Source: Pedobacter polaris (GTDB lineage Bacteria > Bacteroidota > Bacteroidia > Sphingobacteriales > Sphingobacteriaceae). Taken from it: a stretch of 64,000 nucleotides of DNA. The translations under genes and the position numbers were made by a program. The stretch is taken from contig NZ_SWBR01000007.1 of the NCBI RefSeq assembly GCF_005116505.1, positions 1 to 64,000 of the forward strand, given 5' to 3'. This document shows, in pieces, positions 18,283-26,151 of this stretch (within the stretch, counting starts at the first letter, position 1; every line of letters begins with the position of its first letter). The notes below the pieces were generated by a model, which was given only the letters and a program-made list of their open reading frames with translations, was not told the origin of the DNA and did not search any database.

Positions 18283-19215
18283 TTAGTCATTTTGACTAGC
18301 CAATAAATAAAGCACGGCCATTCTTACGGCTACCCCATTTTCTACTTGCTCTAAAATAATAGATTGTTTGCTGTCGGCAACATCACTTGTAATCTCTACA
18401 CCTCTGTTAATAGGCCCCGGGTGCATTACAATTATTTCTTTATCAAGGTTGTCAAGAATTTGTTTGTTTAAGCCATACATCATGGCATATTCTCTTTGAG
18501 AGGGGAAATATTTAATATCTTGTCTTTCTAACTGAATACGCAACATGTTTGCAACATCACACCAGTTTAAAGCTTTTTTTAAATCGTGTTCTACTTTTAC
18601 ACCTAAAGATGCGATGTGTTTTGGGATTAGAGTTGTTGGTCCGCAAACCATTACCTCAGCGCCAAGCATTTGCAGACAAAGTATATTTGATATAGCAACT
18701 CTTGAATGCAGAATATCACCTACAATTACTACTTTTTTGCCTCTTACATCACCTAGTTTTTGACGAATAGAATATGCATCTAGTAAAGCTTGTGTTGGGT
18801 GCTCATGGGCGCCGTCTCCCGCATTTACAATTTGTGCTTTAATATGTTTGCTTAAAAACACACCTGCGCCTGCATAAGGATGTCGCATCACCACCATATC
18901 AACTTTCATTGCTAATATGTTGTTCACGGTATCAATTAGTGTTTCACCCTTACTAACTGATGAAGAAGATGCAGCGAAATTCACTACGTCGGCAGAAAGT
19001 CTTTTCTCGGCTAGTTCAAAAGAAAGTTTAGTGCGTGTAGAGTTTTCGAAAAATATGTTTGCAATGGTAATGTCCCTCAGTGAAGGAACCTTTTTAATTG
19101 GTCTATTGATTACATCTTTGAAATTATCAGCAGTTTCGAAAATCAATTCAATATCATTCAGGTTAATATCTTTAATGCCTAAAAGATGTCTTGTTGATAA
19201 TTTTTCTGCTGCCAT
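18283..19215 (-). CDS. pyrB: aspartate carbamoyltransferase catalytic subunit
   Basis: The 310 residues match the ATCase catalytic chain, which joins carbamoyl phosphate and aspartate in pyrimidine synthesis. The carbamoyl-phosphate loop FFENSTRTKLSFE (about 55-67) and HPTQALLDAYSI (about 137-148) are intact, with the later HPGPINRGVE. It lies 72 bp downstream of pyrR on the same strand, with no terminator visible between, so the two form a pyrRB operon. No regulatory-chain gene (pyrI) is adjacent. Confidence 0.96.
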   Translation of the reverse strand: MAAEKLSTRHLLGIKDINLNDIELIFETADNFKDVINRPIKKVPSLRDITIANIFFENSTRTKLSFELAEKRLSADVVNFAASSSSVSKGETLIDTVNNILAMKVDMVVMRHPYAGAGVFLSKHIKAQIVNAGDGAHEHPTQALLDAYSIRQKLGDVRGKKVVIVGDILHSRVAISNILCLQMLGAEVMVCGPTTLIPKHIASLGVKVEHDLKKALNWCDVANMLRIQLERQDIKYFPSQREYAMMYGLNKQILDNLDKEIIVMHPGPINRGVEITSDVADSKQSIILEQVENGVAVRMAVLYLLASQND

Positions 19216-19287
19216 TTCTGTTATTGCTTTTTATCTGTTTATTATTTGGTTTTCAATTGTCAGATAGAGCTAACTATGTTAAAATAA

Positions 19288-19842
19288 TTATTTTAATATA
19301 GACGGTTCTGATAATAAAACCACTTTGTCTTCACCTTCTTGCTCTTTCCAGCTTACTTTAACTTTTTGAGAATCAACACAGTCAACTTGCTGCCCTATGT
19401 AGTTAGGCTCTATAGGTAAATGTCTAGAGAACCTTCTGTCAATCAATACCATTAACTCAACCCTTTCAGGTCTTCCATAAGCCAATAAAGCATCCATTGC
19501 AGAACGTATTGTTCTTCCAGTCCACAAAACGTCATCAATTAAGATAACTTGCTTGCCCTCTATAATAAAGTTGATGGTGTTGCTGCTTGCTGTAACTAAA
19601 CCGTCCTTTCTCCTAAAGTCATCTCTAAAAAAAGTAATGTCTAAATGTCCCTTTTTAATAGATGTTGTTTTTAAAATTTCAGAAAGTTCCTGGTGTACAC
19701 GGTCTGCGAAATAAGTTCCTCTTGGTTGGATGCCAATTAATACAGTATTATTAAAATCGGTGTGGTTCTCAATTAATTGATGACAAAGTCTCTTAATTGT
19801 GATTTGAAATTTTTTACCGTCTAGCAGGGTTCTCTTTTGCAT
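19288..19842 (-). CDS. pyrR: PyrR: pyr operon regulator / uracil phosphoribosyltransferase
   Basis: The protein is a PRTase-fold enzyme of about 184 residues with the PRPP-binding loop VILIDDVLWTGRTIRSAMD and the family N-terminus KRTLLDGKKFQITIKRL. PyrR binds pyr mRNA in Firmicutes and also has uracil phosphoribosyltransferase activity; RNA binding in Bacteroidota is not assured. The start is placed at 19842: the longer in-frame start at 19860 falls inside the -7 box and would not be transcribed. It heads the pyrR-pyrB operon. I see no attenuator hairpin in the 72-bp gap to pyrB. Confidence 0.93.
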   Translation of the reverse strand: MQKRTLLDGKKFQITIKRLCHQLIENHTDFNNTVLIGIQPRGTYFADRVHQELSEILKTTSIKKGHLDITFFRDDFRRKDGLVTASSNTINFIIEGKQVILIDDVLWTGRTIRSAMDALLAYGRPERVELMVLIDRRFSRHLPIEPNYIGQQVDCVDSQKVKVSWKEQEGEDKVVLLSEPSILK

Positions 19843-19857
19843 TGAACAAGGATTGGG

Positions 19858-19865
19858 CAAATATA
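19858..19865 (-). promoter_or_regulatory. pyrR promoter -7 box
   Basis: TATATTTG on the minus strand matches TAnnTTTG. Transcription would begin near 19854, giving a leader of about a dozen bases. This leaves no space for a PyrR-type attenuator upstream of pyrR. Confidence 0.65.
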
Positions 19866-19868
19866 GGC

Positions 19869-19899
<31 letters not shown>

Positions 19900-19954
19900 A
19901 AAGTTATCTAACTGATTGTTGAATTGTTTGATTGTTAAATTGTTGTGATTTGAA

Positions 19955-20047
19955 TTTGAAAAGCAGGTTTCAGTTTACATAGGAAAGGGTAGCCCTGTTG
20001 TTCATTTTACTTCGCTACGCTTCGTGCTCATTACCATCAGGTTTAAA
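19955..20047 (-). repeat. interspersed intergenic repeat (copy C)
   Basis: Read on the minus strand it begins TTTAAACCTGATGG, contains GAGCACGAAGCG and ACAGGGCTA, and ends CTGAAACCTGCTTTTCAAA. The ends match copy A (28281-28378): TTTAAACC at one end and TGCTTTTCAAA at the other, with a GAAGCG core. The middle is diverged. It has no coding potential. Confidence 0.6.
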
Positions 20048-20094
20048 TTACATAAGTCTGTGTTTTATAGTTAAATAAACTCCCATCAAAACTT

Positions 20095-20102
20095 TATATT
20101 TG
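20095..20102 (+). promoter_or_regulatory. -7 box directly upstream of the DCC-family gene
   Basis: TATATTTG ends 3 bases before the ATG at 20106. With the usual spacing of about 4 bases to the transcript start, the mRNA would begin at or next to the A of the start codon. Confidence 0.55.
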
Positions 20103-20105
20103 TAT

Positions 20106-20501
20106 ATGCAAGCAGTAATCTTTTTCGATGGCCTTTGTAATCTCTGTAATGGGGCAGTGCAATTTACTATCCAAAGAGATAAAAAGAATATTTTTCGCTT
20201 TGCCTCTCTACAAAGTGAGTATGCGGACGAAAAGATTGCTCCATTTAATATTGCTCCAGAAAATCTAGATAGTTTTATCTTGTTAGAAGATGATAAAATT
20301 TATTTGCGTTCTACAGCTGCCTTAAAGGTTGCTAGGAAATTAAATGGACTTTGGCCTTTGCTCTATGGGTTTATCATTGTTCCACCTTTTATTAGAGATG
20401 CGGTTTATAATTACATTGCTAAAAACCGTTATAAATGGTTTGGTAAACAGGAAAGTTGCTGGGTGCCAACTCCAGAGTTGAAAAGTAAGTTTTTGAACTA
20501 G
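20106..20501 (+). CDS. DCC-family thiol-disulfide oxidoreductase-like protein (DUF393, YuxK-like)
   Basis: The 131-residue protein has the family motif FFDGLCNLCNGAVQF, in which D-x-x-C-x-x-C gives the DCC name, and the later RFASLQSEYA and STAALKVARKL. The CxxC resembles thioredoxin-fold redox centres, but activity is unproven. The C-terminal half has the usual hydrophobic stretch (GLWPLLYGFIIVPPFIRDAVYNYIAKNRY). The start is the ATG at 20106; a TTG two codons earlier lies within the promoter box. It is convergent with the methyltransferase gene that ends 4 bp away. Confidence 0.85.
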   Translation: MQAVIFFDGLCNLCNGAVQFTIQRDKKNIFRFASLQSEYADEKIAPFNIAPENLDSFILLEDDKIYLRSTAALKVARKLNGLWPLLYGFIIVPPFIRDAVYNYIAKNRYKWFGKQESCWVPTPELKSKFLN

Positions 20502-20505
20502 TTTT

Positions 20506-21156
20506 TTAAATTGCTTTTTGAAGAGTTGCAACAGTATAAGCTCTATCGATCATTTCATCAGCTTTGCTTTTTACTTTTTCTGTGTGTTGAGTAAGGGAAA
20601 TCAGTTTAAATGGAGTTTTATTTACCAGCTCTTTAAATTTAACATCATCATATAAATTAAAACCATGTTGCGTAAAGGGTAACATCTTCATAAATTCTTT
20701 TTGTGCAAAGCCAATGCAGAAAATACCTTCAGGTTTTAAAACGTTATAGATCTCGTTTAATAAATCAACAGGATTTTTCCAAAAGTAAATGGTATTCACT
20801 GTCATTGCTTTATGGAAAGTGTTTTCTACAAAAGGGATTTTTTCTCCATCATAAAGATAAAATGAAGTATTATTTAAATCTTGCGATGCGGCTTCCTTTT
20901 TCATCAATTCTGCTATTTCCAGGCCAAAATAAGAAACATTTAATGCTTGGTTTAAAATTGATTTTATGTGCTTTCCATTGCCATGGCCAAGTTCTAAAAT
21001 TTGATCATTATCTGCAATCTTTAAAGCATTAGCGGTACTCATTGTCATGCCGATATTGCTATCGTGCATCATGTTACCTACATTAATACCTTGCTCTCCA
21101 TTTGGCTTACTCAATTGTGAAGCTAATTCTTTGAGTTGTTCTTCAGTTAATGACAT
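20506..21156 (-). CDS. class I SAM-dependent methyltransferase
   Basis: The protein is 216 residues from the ATG at 21156 (MSLTEEQLKELASQL); the frame extends upstream to 21216, but that extension overlaps the previous gene. It carries a SAM motif I (ILELGHGNGKHIKSI), followed by YFGLEIAELM, FYLYDGEKIPF and VLKPEGIFCIGF. The substrate is unknown. It is the last gene of the seven-gene sigma/CPBP run and starts 4 bp after the preceding small membrane protein. The link to that run is positional only. Confidence 0.8.
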   Translation of the reverse strand: MSLTEEQLKELASQLSKPNGEQGINVGNMMHDSNIGMTMSTANALKIADNDQILELGHGNGKHIKSILNQALNVSYFGLEIAELMKKEAASQDLNNTSFYLYDGEKIPFVENTFHKAMTVNTIYFWKNPVDLLNEIYNVLKPEGIFCIGFAQKEFMKMLPFTQHGFNLYDDVKFKELVNKTPFKLISLTQHTEKVKSKADEMIDRAYTVATLQKAI

Positions 21157-21160
21157 TGGA

Positions 21161-21364
21161 TTAAGATTCTTCTGGATTATTATTTTTTGGTTTCCATAGC
21201 CAAAGCGAAAGTACAATTAGAGGAATAATTATACTTAATGCAATTACAATAAGTATTGGTCTTTGGCTGATAATGTCTTTATCGCTTGAAGTGAAGATAT
21301 GATATCCTTCTTTAATGGCGAAGATTGTGATAATGGATGATATAATTGCAAAAACTTTACGCAT
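21161..21364 (-). CDS. small two-span membrane protein, unknown
   Basis: From the ATG at 21364 (MRKVFAIISSIITIF) this is a 67-residue protein with two hydrophobic segments (about 2-17 and 34-52) and a polar tail rich in Asn and Glu. The frame runs upstream to 21421, but the extra part overlaps the CPBP gene and lacks a start context. I recognise no family. It sits 14 bp after the CPBP gene and 4 bp before the methyltransferase gene. Confidence 0.55.
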   Translation of the reverse strand: MRKVFAIISSIITIFAIKEGYHIFTSSDKDIISQRPILIVIALSIIIPLIVLSLWLWKPKNNNPEES

Positions 21365-21378
21365 ATTATTTAATTCTG

Positions 21379-22146
21379 TTAAAAACCAAGATTTGAAAAG
21401 TCGTAGATTTCGACAAAGCAAGCGGTTAAGTTAAAAAAGAAATGCATAATTACCCCATACCATAGTGTATTTGTTTTAATTCTTACATAGGCCAGCAATA
21501 AACCGAAAGGTAACATCCAAAAAAAGGAAATCATGCTGAAATGTATGAAGAAAAATAAGATTGAAGTTATATATATTGCTTCTTTTTCATCTACAATATT
21601 TAATAGTCGTTGCATTAGAAAACCTCTGTAGGCAAGTTCCTCAAACAAAGCTGGAAGCAAAGCAACAGATAGTACCATAATATAGTTGCCATATTTATGG
21701 AATGCGTAGGTAAAATAAAAGGAATAATCTTCGTTAAAAATAAAACGATTTAAATGACCAACTAAAAATTGAACAATGTAAGAGACTATAACTGTTACTA
21801 CAACTAAACCAACTACTTTCTTAATTGAAAAATTTGGCCATTTTAAAATAAATTTATTTTCTGACCAATTATTACAGAAAAACAGGATTGCTGTTATTGC
21901 CATTACAAAATCAAAAAATAGCGATATCGCAATGGTATGATTTTCAATTAGTAAAGCAGAAATACAAACTATTATTTCAATAGCAAAGAATAGAGCTATT
22001 TGCTGTAAATTTTGCTTCTTATTGGCATGAAAACTAACTTCTTTTAGATTCTGTGCCTGACCACAAACCCTACAAAAGTTGTTGTTTACCAATATTTCGC
22101 TTTGACAATTTTCGCAAAAAGTAGCGTCGATATGCTGTTTTTCCAA
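21379..22146 (-). CDS. CPBP-family intramembrane metalloprotease with N-terminal zinc ribbon
   Basis: The 255-residue protein has a zinc ribbon at the N-terminus (C11, C14, C25, C28) and then about seven membrane spans. All CPBP/Rce1-type catalytic motifs are present: E169-E170 and R174 in FEELAYR, H202 in FFFIHF, and H235 with N239 in HFFFN. CPBP proteases cleave membrane-embedded or prenylated substrates, and many are linked to bacteriocin immunity. The gene starts one base before the stop of the zinc-ribbon protein upstream, so the pair is coupled. Its place downstream of an ECF sigma factor raises a possible role in regulated proteolysis, as inference. Confidence 0.85.
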   Translation of the reverse strand: MEKQHIDATFCENCQSEILVNNNFCRVCGQAQNLKEVSFHANKKQNLQQIALFFAIEIIVCISALLIENHTIAISLFFDFVMAITAILFFCNNWSENKFILKWPNFSIKKVVGLVVVTVIVSYIVQFLVGHLNRFIFNEDYSFYFTYAFHKYGNYIMVLSVALLPALFEELAYRGFLMQRLLNIVDEKEAIYITSILFFFIHFSMISFFWMLPFGLLLAYVRIKTNTLWYGVIMHFFFNLTACFVEIYDFSNLGF

Positions 22147-22671
22147 TTATTTGATGTTTAGCTCTTTTTTAATCTTTTCAGCCTCTAAAACAGCCATTAC
22201 ACCCTTAATCAAATATACAATAATGATAATCTTAAAAATTATTCCCCTTATTATTGATGATGGATCGGCAATCAAATTTAATAATTGGATTATTACATAT
22301 AATGAGAGGCCAGATATGAGTGCTGTGGTTGGTTTGGTTTTGCTCCAAACGGCTAGTGCCAAAAAGGCGCCAACCATAATTACTGTTGTAATTAGAAATA
22401 TCAATACATCATCTTCGTCAGTTAAGGTAAAATAACCTATAATAGATGAAACACCAATTATTCCTGCTATCCAATACAATGAATTACAGGCCGTTTCAAC
22501 TTTCTTATTTAAATCAATTAGGTCGATTTCTTTTACTGCTCGGTTAGCAATATGATTTTCTTGCTGTTCATTTGTTCCTTGTAGAGGGTATCCACAGCTA
22601 ATGCAATAGCTATCATTCTGTGCAAATGTATTAGCACAGCAAGCGCATAAATTGAGTTGTTGGTTTTCCAT
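22147..22671 (-). CDS. zinc-ribbon membrane protein, unknown
   Basis: The 174-residue protein has an N-terminal zinc ribbon (C9, C12, C23, C26), a short linker, and four hydrophobic segments (about 66-85, 90-108, 116-132, 138-158). It ends in a charged tail (LEAEKIKKELNIK). The layout resembles that of the adjacent CPBP protein, which also begins with a zinc ribbon. I do not recognise the membrane part. Its stop codon abuts the CPBP start, so the two are likely made together. Confidence 0.65.
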   Translation of the reverse strand: MENQQLNLCACCANTFAQNDSYCISCGYPLQGTNEQQENHIANRAVKEIDLIDLNKKVETACNSLYWIAGIIGVSSIIGYFTLTDEDDVLIFLITTVIMVGAFLALAVWSKTKPTTALISGLSLYVIIQLLNLIADPSSIIRGIIFKIIIIVYLIKGVMAVLEAEKIKKELNIK

Positions 22672-22739
22672 GTTGAGAGCGTTATCTGCAATAAATATAT
22701 AATTGTAAATAATAACCTCAAAATTTATTAACTAAAAAC

Positions 22740-23357
22740 TTAATATTTATCCGATAAGTCTCTAATCTTATTACTTAAATCTCTAATTGGTTCTTTAAAA
22801 ATACTGTTGTTCATTTTCTGAGCTAGAAATATAAACGGAATGCCAATTAAAGCACATAAAACTATTTGTAAAGTTAAATTAGGTAAGCTAAAAACAATTG
22901 CAAACTTTTGATGAACATATAATTTATAAGCAATTAATCCTATCGGACCACTCAATGGCAAAAATATATAACCAAAAGTATTTTCCATTCTTAATATTCT
23001 TCTGATAGCTTTTAGGTTATTTTCTAGTACTTGTTTTGTATTGGAATTAAAGTCGATAGCTATTTTAATCTTTTTTAGTTCAACTAGACCAAGAATTCTA
23101 CATAATTCGTAGGTAACAAAAAATGCAATTAGCAAAAACTGTAAGTCACTTTTTATAAAAAATGCGGCAATAAGCATTGGTAAACTAATAATTCTAATCC
23201 ACCTTAATTTCCATTTTAGCTTGAATAGTAACGAGCCAATTAAACTATGTGAATGATTATCAAGTTTATATGTTGCAATTGCTAGTGTAATATCCTTTTC
23301 TGTAAATTCGGCATTCATATTTTGCCATTCTTGATGTAAGTCTATGCTATTTTCCAT
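22740..23357 (-). CDS. hypothetical membrane protein paired with ECF sigma factor
   Basis: The 205-residue protein has an N-terminal cytoplasmic part (MENSIDLHQEWQNMNAEFTE), then two membrane spans near 59-92 and two more near 130-180, with a soluble loop between. It overlaps the sigma-factor gene by 11 bp, which is the usual place for an anti-sigma factor. It has no zinc-type anti-sigma motif (HxxxCxxC) that I can see. It may be the sigma regulator, but the assignment comes from position only. Confidence 0.55.
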   Translation of the reverse strand: MENSIDLHQEWQNMNAEFTEKDITLAIATYKLDNHSHSLIGSLLFKLKWKLRWIRIISLPMLIAAFFIKSDLQFLLIAFFVTYELCRILGLVELKKIKIAIDFNSNTKQVLENNLKAIRRILRMENTFGYIFLPLSGPIGLIAYKLYVHQKFAIVFSLPNLTLQIVLCALIGIPFIFLAQKMNNSIFKEPIRDLSNKIRDLSDKY

Positions 23358-23823
23358 TTATAATAGTTGTAAGTTGCTGTTTAATTCTGTGAAGCTTAAC
23401 ACTCGTGTTGCTCTTTGAAAGCCCTGTAATTTCACTTATTTCTAAGTTGTCGAAGCCATCGAGATGTAGTATTATTATACTTCGGTCTATTTCTGCTAAT
23501 TGTTTAATTGCTCGGTACAAAAAATCTGATCGTTCTGATAATTCTTGAGGTTCAAAAGATATATCCTGATTCGTGTTTTCCTTAATTTTTGCAGCTTTTT
23601 TGCTTTTACTTAAAAAAGTTAGGGCAACATTTAAGCTAATTCTATAGAGCCAGGTAGAAAACTTAGCATTCCCTTCAAACCTTGCATAAGCGCCCCAACT
23701 CTGAAGAACAATTTCTTGATACAAATCTTTTCTGTCTTCCAAGCAATCGGCATAAAGGTTTACAACCTTAAGGATAATTCCCTTATGCTCTTCAATTTTT
23801 TGGAGGTAAGATTTCTCTGTCAT
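23347..23823 (-). CDS. ECF-type RNA polymerase sigma factor
   Basis: The 158-residue protein has sigma region 2 (DLYQEIVLQSWGAYARFEGN, AKFSTWLYRISLNVAL) and region 4 (LAEIDRSIIILHLDGFDNL, EISEITGLSKSNTSVKLHRI), in the size and order of ECF sigma factors. It directs RNA polymerase to a small regulon, normally under control of an anti-sigma partner. It starts at the stop of a 64-residue membrane protein and overlaps the next gene, so all three are coupled. I could not find an obvious target promoter. Confidence 0.9.
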   Translation of the reverse strand: MTEKSYLQKIEEHKGIILKVVNLYADCLEDRKDLYQEIVLQSWGAYARFEGNAKFSTWLYRISLNVALTFLSKSKKAAKIKENTNQDISFEPQELSERSDFLYRAIKQLAEIDRSIIILHLDGFDNLEISEITGLSKSNTSVKLHRIKQQLTTIINGK

Positions 23824-24017
23824 TATTTTTTAGCTTTTGAAGATAATCTTGTCGATTTATTCTCTTCATAAAGTTGAACCATTGTAATGATAAAAGAAAT
23901 AGTTGCTACGAAAAGCATAATATATTTAAGTACCGGATGCATTTCTGTGGTCGATAGAATTAAAATTAGAAATGCTGTTATTCCTATTTTTGAATTTTTG
24001 TTTTCCATTTTGCTCAT
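23823..24017 (-). CDS. small membrane protein upstream of sigma factor
   Basis: The 64 residues (61 if the second ATG, 24008, is used) form two hydrophobic segments (about 12-24 and 30-47) and a basic tail (KSTRLSSKAKK). I recognise no family. It overlaps the sigma gene start by one base and is first in the run. It could be a sensor partner or merely a leader gene. Confidence 0.5.
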   Translation of the reverse strand: MSKMENKNSKIGITAFLILILSTTEMHPVLKYIMLFVATISFIITMVQLYEENKSTRLSSKAKK

Positions 24018-24124
24018 ATTAAAACTGTTTAAAATATGTACAGTTAGTAAGAGATGGTTTCAAAAAATTACAACAATTGAAAATTAATTTTTAATAACTC
24101 AACTTAAATATGCAACTGGATTGG

Positions 24125-24148
24125 AAAGCCCCTTTAGGGGTTTGGGGT
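24125..24148. repeat. short GC-rich palindrome at the end of the GH20 gene
   Basis: CCCC TTTA GGGG with flanking AAAG and TTTGGGG forms a hairpin that contains the GH20 stop codon (24134-24136). From memory, similar CCCCTTTAGGGG elements are common between genes in Bacteroidota; this was not checked. It may serve as the terminator for the minus-strand GH20 gene. Confidence 0.5.
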
Positions 24149-25807
24149 CAAATACCTTTTACTGTAGGTTATGCCCATTAAATCATATCGTTTAAATTGT
24201 GTTTTTAAACGTTTTAAGAAATCTGAAAAGTTTTTACTTTCTTTTGGACTCCACAGGGTTTCACTTAATGCATCTAACCTTGGGAAAATCATATATTCGA
24301 TTTTTTTAGGGTTAGCAATATATTCTGACCATAAATTCCCTTGTGCACCCCAAACGTATTTTGACTGTTCAGCGTTTAGTTCTGTAGGAATAGGTTCATA
24401 ATTGTAAACTGTTTCTAATGGCAAGTGTTTTGAAGCAGCTAAACTATCTTCATTAAGAAACTGTTTATGGTTAAAATACATCATGTTTTCGGGTGTCATG
24501 ATTACTTTTTGCTTAACTTTTGCTGCTGCTATACCACCTTTTTCTCCACGCCAGCTCATTACAATTGCATTAGGAGCTAAACCACCATCTAAAATTTCAT
24601 CCCAACCAATAATGGTCTTGCCTTTGCTATTTACAAATTTTTCTATGCGATGAATGAAATAACTTTGCAAGGCGCTTTCGTCTTTTAAGTTGTTGTCTTT
24701 CATTATTTGTTGGGTAGCCGGAGATTGTTTCCACCAAACTTTAGAAGCCTCATCTCCACCAATATGTATGTACTGCGACGGAAATAATGCTATCACTTCT
24801 GATAAAACATCTTCTAAGAACTTAAATGTTTTTTCGGTGGGAGCAAAAACATTATTATACTTATTCATCATTCCCCAGGTTTGCGCCACTTCATATTTTT
24901 TATTAGGCTCTGTTCCTAATTCAGGATAGGCAGCTAATGCAGCCATGCTATGCGCAGGCATTTCTATTTCAGGAATAATGGTAACGTATCTTTTAGCAGC
25001 GTAAGCTATCACATCTTTAATTTCTTCTTGGGTATAATAGCCACCATGTTTAATACCATCTGTTTTAATGATTGCATCTTTTGGTGTAATTTTTACTTCA
25101 TTTGGTAAAACTTGATATTTGATGCTTTCATTTCCTTTTCCTGGCCAAAGCCCAATAATACTTCCATTGCGCCAAGCACCAACTTCCGTTAGTTTAGGAT
25201 ATTTTTTAATCTCAATTCTCCAACCATGGTCATCTGTTAAATGCCAGTGGAAATAATTCATTTTATGCAGAGCGAGATAATCGATGTATTTTTTCACTGT
25301 AGCAACATCGAAAAAATGTCTACTTACATCTAGGTGCATACCTCGGTATTCGAATTGTGGAAAATCTTGAATGTTAACTGCAGGGATTTGAATTATTGCT
25401 TTTACTTCTGTAGGTAAAAGCTGTAAAAGTGTTTGTATACCATAAAAAACTGCATTTTCACTCTGACCTTCAATTAAAATTTCATTTTCATTAACTGTTA
25501 TTTCATAGCAGTTGTTGAATTCTCCAACATTGGGGTTGATTGCAAGCTTTATAGTCTTTGCTTTTGGTAAGGTTTTAACTGTTTCAAGTTTTAATAGATA
25601 ATATTTATCGAAATAATCGATTAGATAATCTGAAGAATTTTTAACGCTATCGTTACTAATATAGATTTGTGTACTGCTATCAAGTTTGAAAGTTTTTTTT
25701 GATTTGCCAAATTCAATGCTCACAGGTTGTGGAATGATATTTATCTCTTGAGCAAAAAGATTAAAGCTGAAAGCAAAAATAAAAAAGCAAAAAATAAATT
25801 TCTTCAT
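24134..25807 (-). CDS. beta-N-acetylhexosaminidase, glycoside hydrolase family 20
   Basis: The 557-residue protein has a signal peptide (to about LFAQ, residue 20), an N-terminal GH20b-type domain (about 22-145) and the catalytic TIM barrel. The family's catalytic pair D352-E353 stands in HIGGDEASKVWW. Other signatures are GMHLDVSRHFF, YFHWHLTDDHGWRIEI and SWRGEKGG. It removes terminal GlcNAc or GalNAc from chitin fragments, glycans or peptidoglycan, in the periplasm or outside. The gene is monocistronic with its own -7 box, and its final five residues are encoded within a short palindromic repeat. Confidence 0.94.
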   Translation of the reverse strand: MKKFIFCFFIFAFSFNLFAQEINIIPQPVSIEFGKSKKTFKLDSSTQIYISNDSVKNSSDYLIDYFDKYYLLKLETVKTLPKAKTIKLAINPNVGEFNNCYEITVNENEILIEGQSENAVFYGIQTLLQLLPTEVKAIIQIPAVNIQDFPQFEYRGMHLDVSRHFFDVATVKKYIDYLALHKMNYFHWHLTDDHGWRIEIKKYPKLTEVGAWRNGSIIGLWPGKGNESIKYQVLPNEVKITPKDAIIKTDGIKHGGYYTQEEIKDVIAYAAKRYVTIIPEIEMPAHSMAALAAYPELGTEPNKKYEVAQTWGMMNKYNNVFAPTEKTFKFLEDVLSEVIALFPSQYIHIGGDEASKVWWKQSPATQQIMKDNNLKDESALQSYFIHRIEKFVNSKGKTIIGWDEILDGGLAPNAIVMSWRGEKGGIAAAKVKQKVIMTPENMMYFNHKQFLNEDSLAASKHLPLETVYNYEPIPTELNAEQSKYVWGAQGNLWSEYIANPKKIEYMIFPRLDALSETLWSPKESKNFSDFLKRLKTQFKRYDLMGITYSKRYLTPNP

Positions 25808-25826
25808 TATATATAGTTTTGATTTT

Positions 25827-25834
25827 CAAAAATA
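25827..25834 (-). promoter_or_regulatory. GH20 promoter -7 box
   Basis: TATTTTTG on the minus strand fits TAnnTTTG and would place the start about 16 nt before the ATG at 25807. Confidence 0.55.
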
Positions 25835-25896
25835 GAAAATCTGAGCGGTTTTAATATGTTTGAACGGAAATGTTGCCAAGAACCACTCAATTAAAT

Positions 25897-25980
25897 TATA
25901 AACCCGATTAGATGGATGTCAAGGCAGGAAGGAAAGCAGGGCAGGAGTGAGCGATGAGTATTTTGCATCCTTTTCCTAAT
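25897..25980 (+). repeat. interspersed intergenic repeat (copy D, diverged)
   Basis: It starts TATAAACCCGATTAG, close to the start of the other copies (TTTAAACCC-GTTGTAG), and has a purine-rich GGAGTGAGCGATGAG core. The far end is not recognisable. Confidence is limited because only about 15 bases at the start match well. Confidence 0.4.
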
Positions 25981-25985
25981 ATTTA

Positions 25986-26038
25986 CCATATAAGATATTT
26001 AAGGAATTATAAGGCATGAGCTCATATTTCTTATATGG
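25986..26038. repeat. imperfect palindrome, 53 bp
   Basis: The arms CCATATAAGATAT and ATATTTCTTATATGG pair with a small bulge, and ATGAGCTCAT at 26016-26025 is a perfect inner palindrome. It lies in the 344-bp gap between rpsA and the GH20 gene and does not overlap a promoter box. Confidence 0.5.
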
Positions 26039-26053
26039 TTTAAAATTCCCTAT

Positions 26054-26082
26054 GAGATTGCTTTGCTGTGCTCGCAATGACG
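26054..26082. repeat. REP-like element (CGTCATTGCGAG type)
   Basis: The minus strand reads CGTCATTGCGAGCACAGC then AAAGCAATCTC. From memory this pattern (CGTCATTGCGAG ... GCAATCTC) is a dispersed element found in many bacterial genomes. Only this one copy was noticed in the window. Confidence 0.45.
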
Positions 26083-26098
26083 ACTTCTAAAAACAAAA

Positions 26099-26128
26099 AA
26101 TCCCGATAACCATTGGCTATCGGGATTA
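26099..26128 (-). terminator. rpsA terminator
   Basis: A 10-bp stem (AATCCCGATA / TATCGGGATT) with a 9-nt loop lies 24 bp past the rpsA stop codon and is followed on the minus strand by a T-run. Confidence 0.9.
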
Positions 26129-26151
26129 AATTTATTTAGCGTTTAAAAAGC

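Noticed and set aside
19288..19860. Longer pyrR from 19860
   Set aside because: That start is inside the TATATTTG box and would not be transcribed; the family N-terminus begins at 19842.
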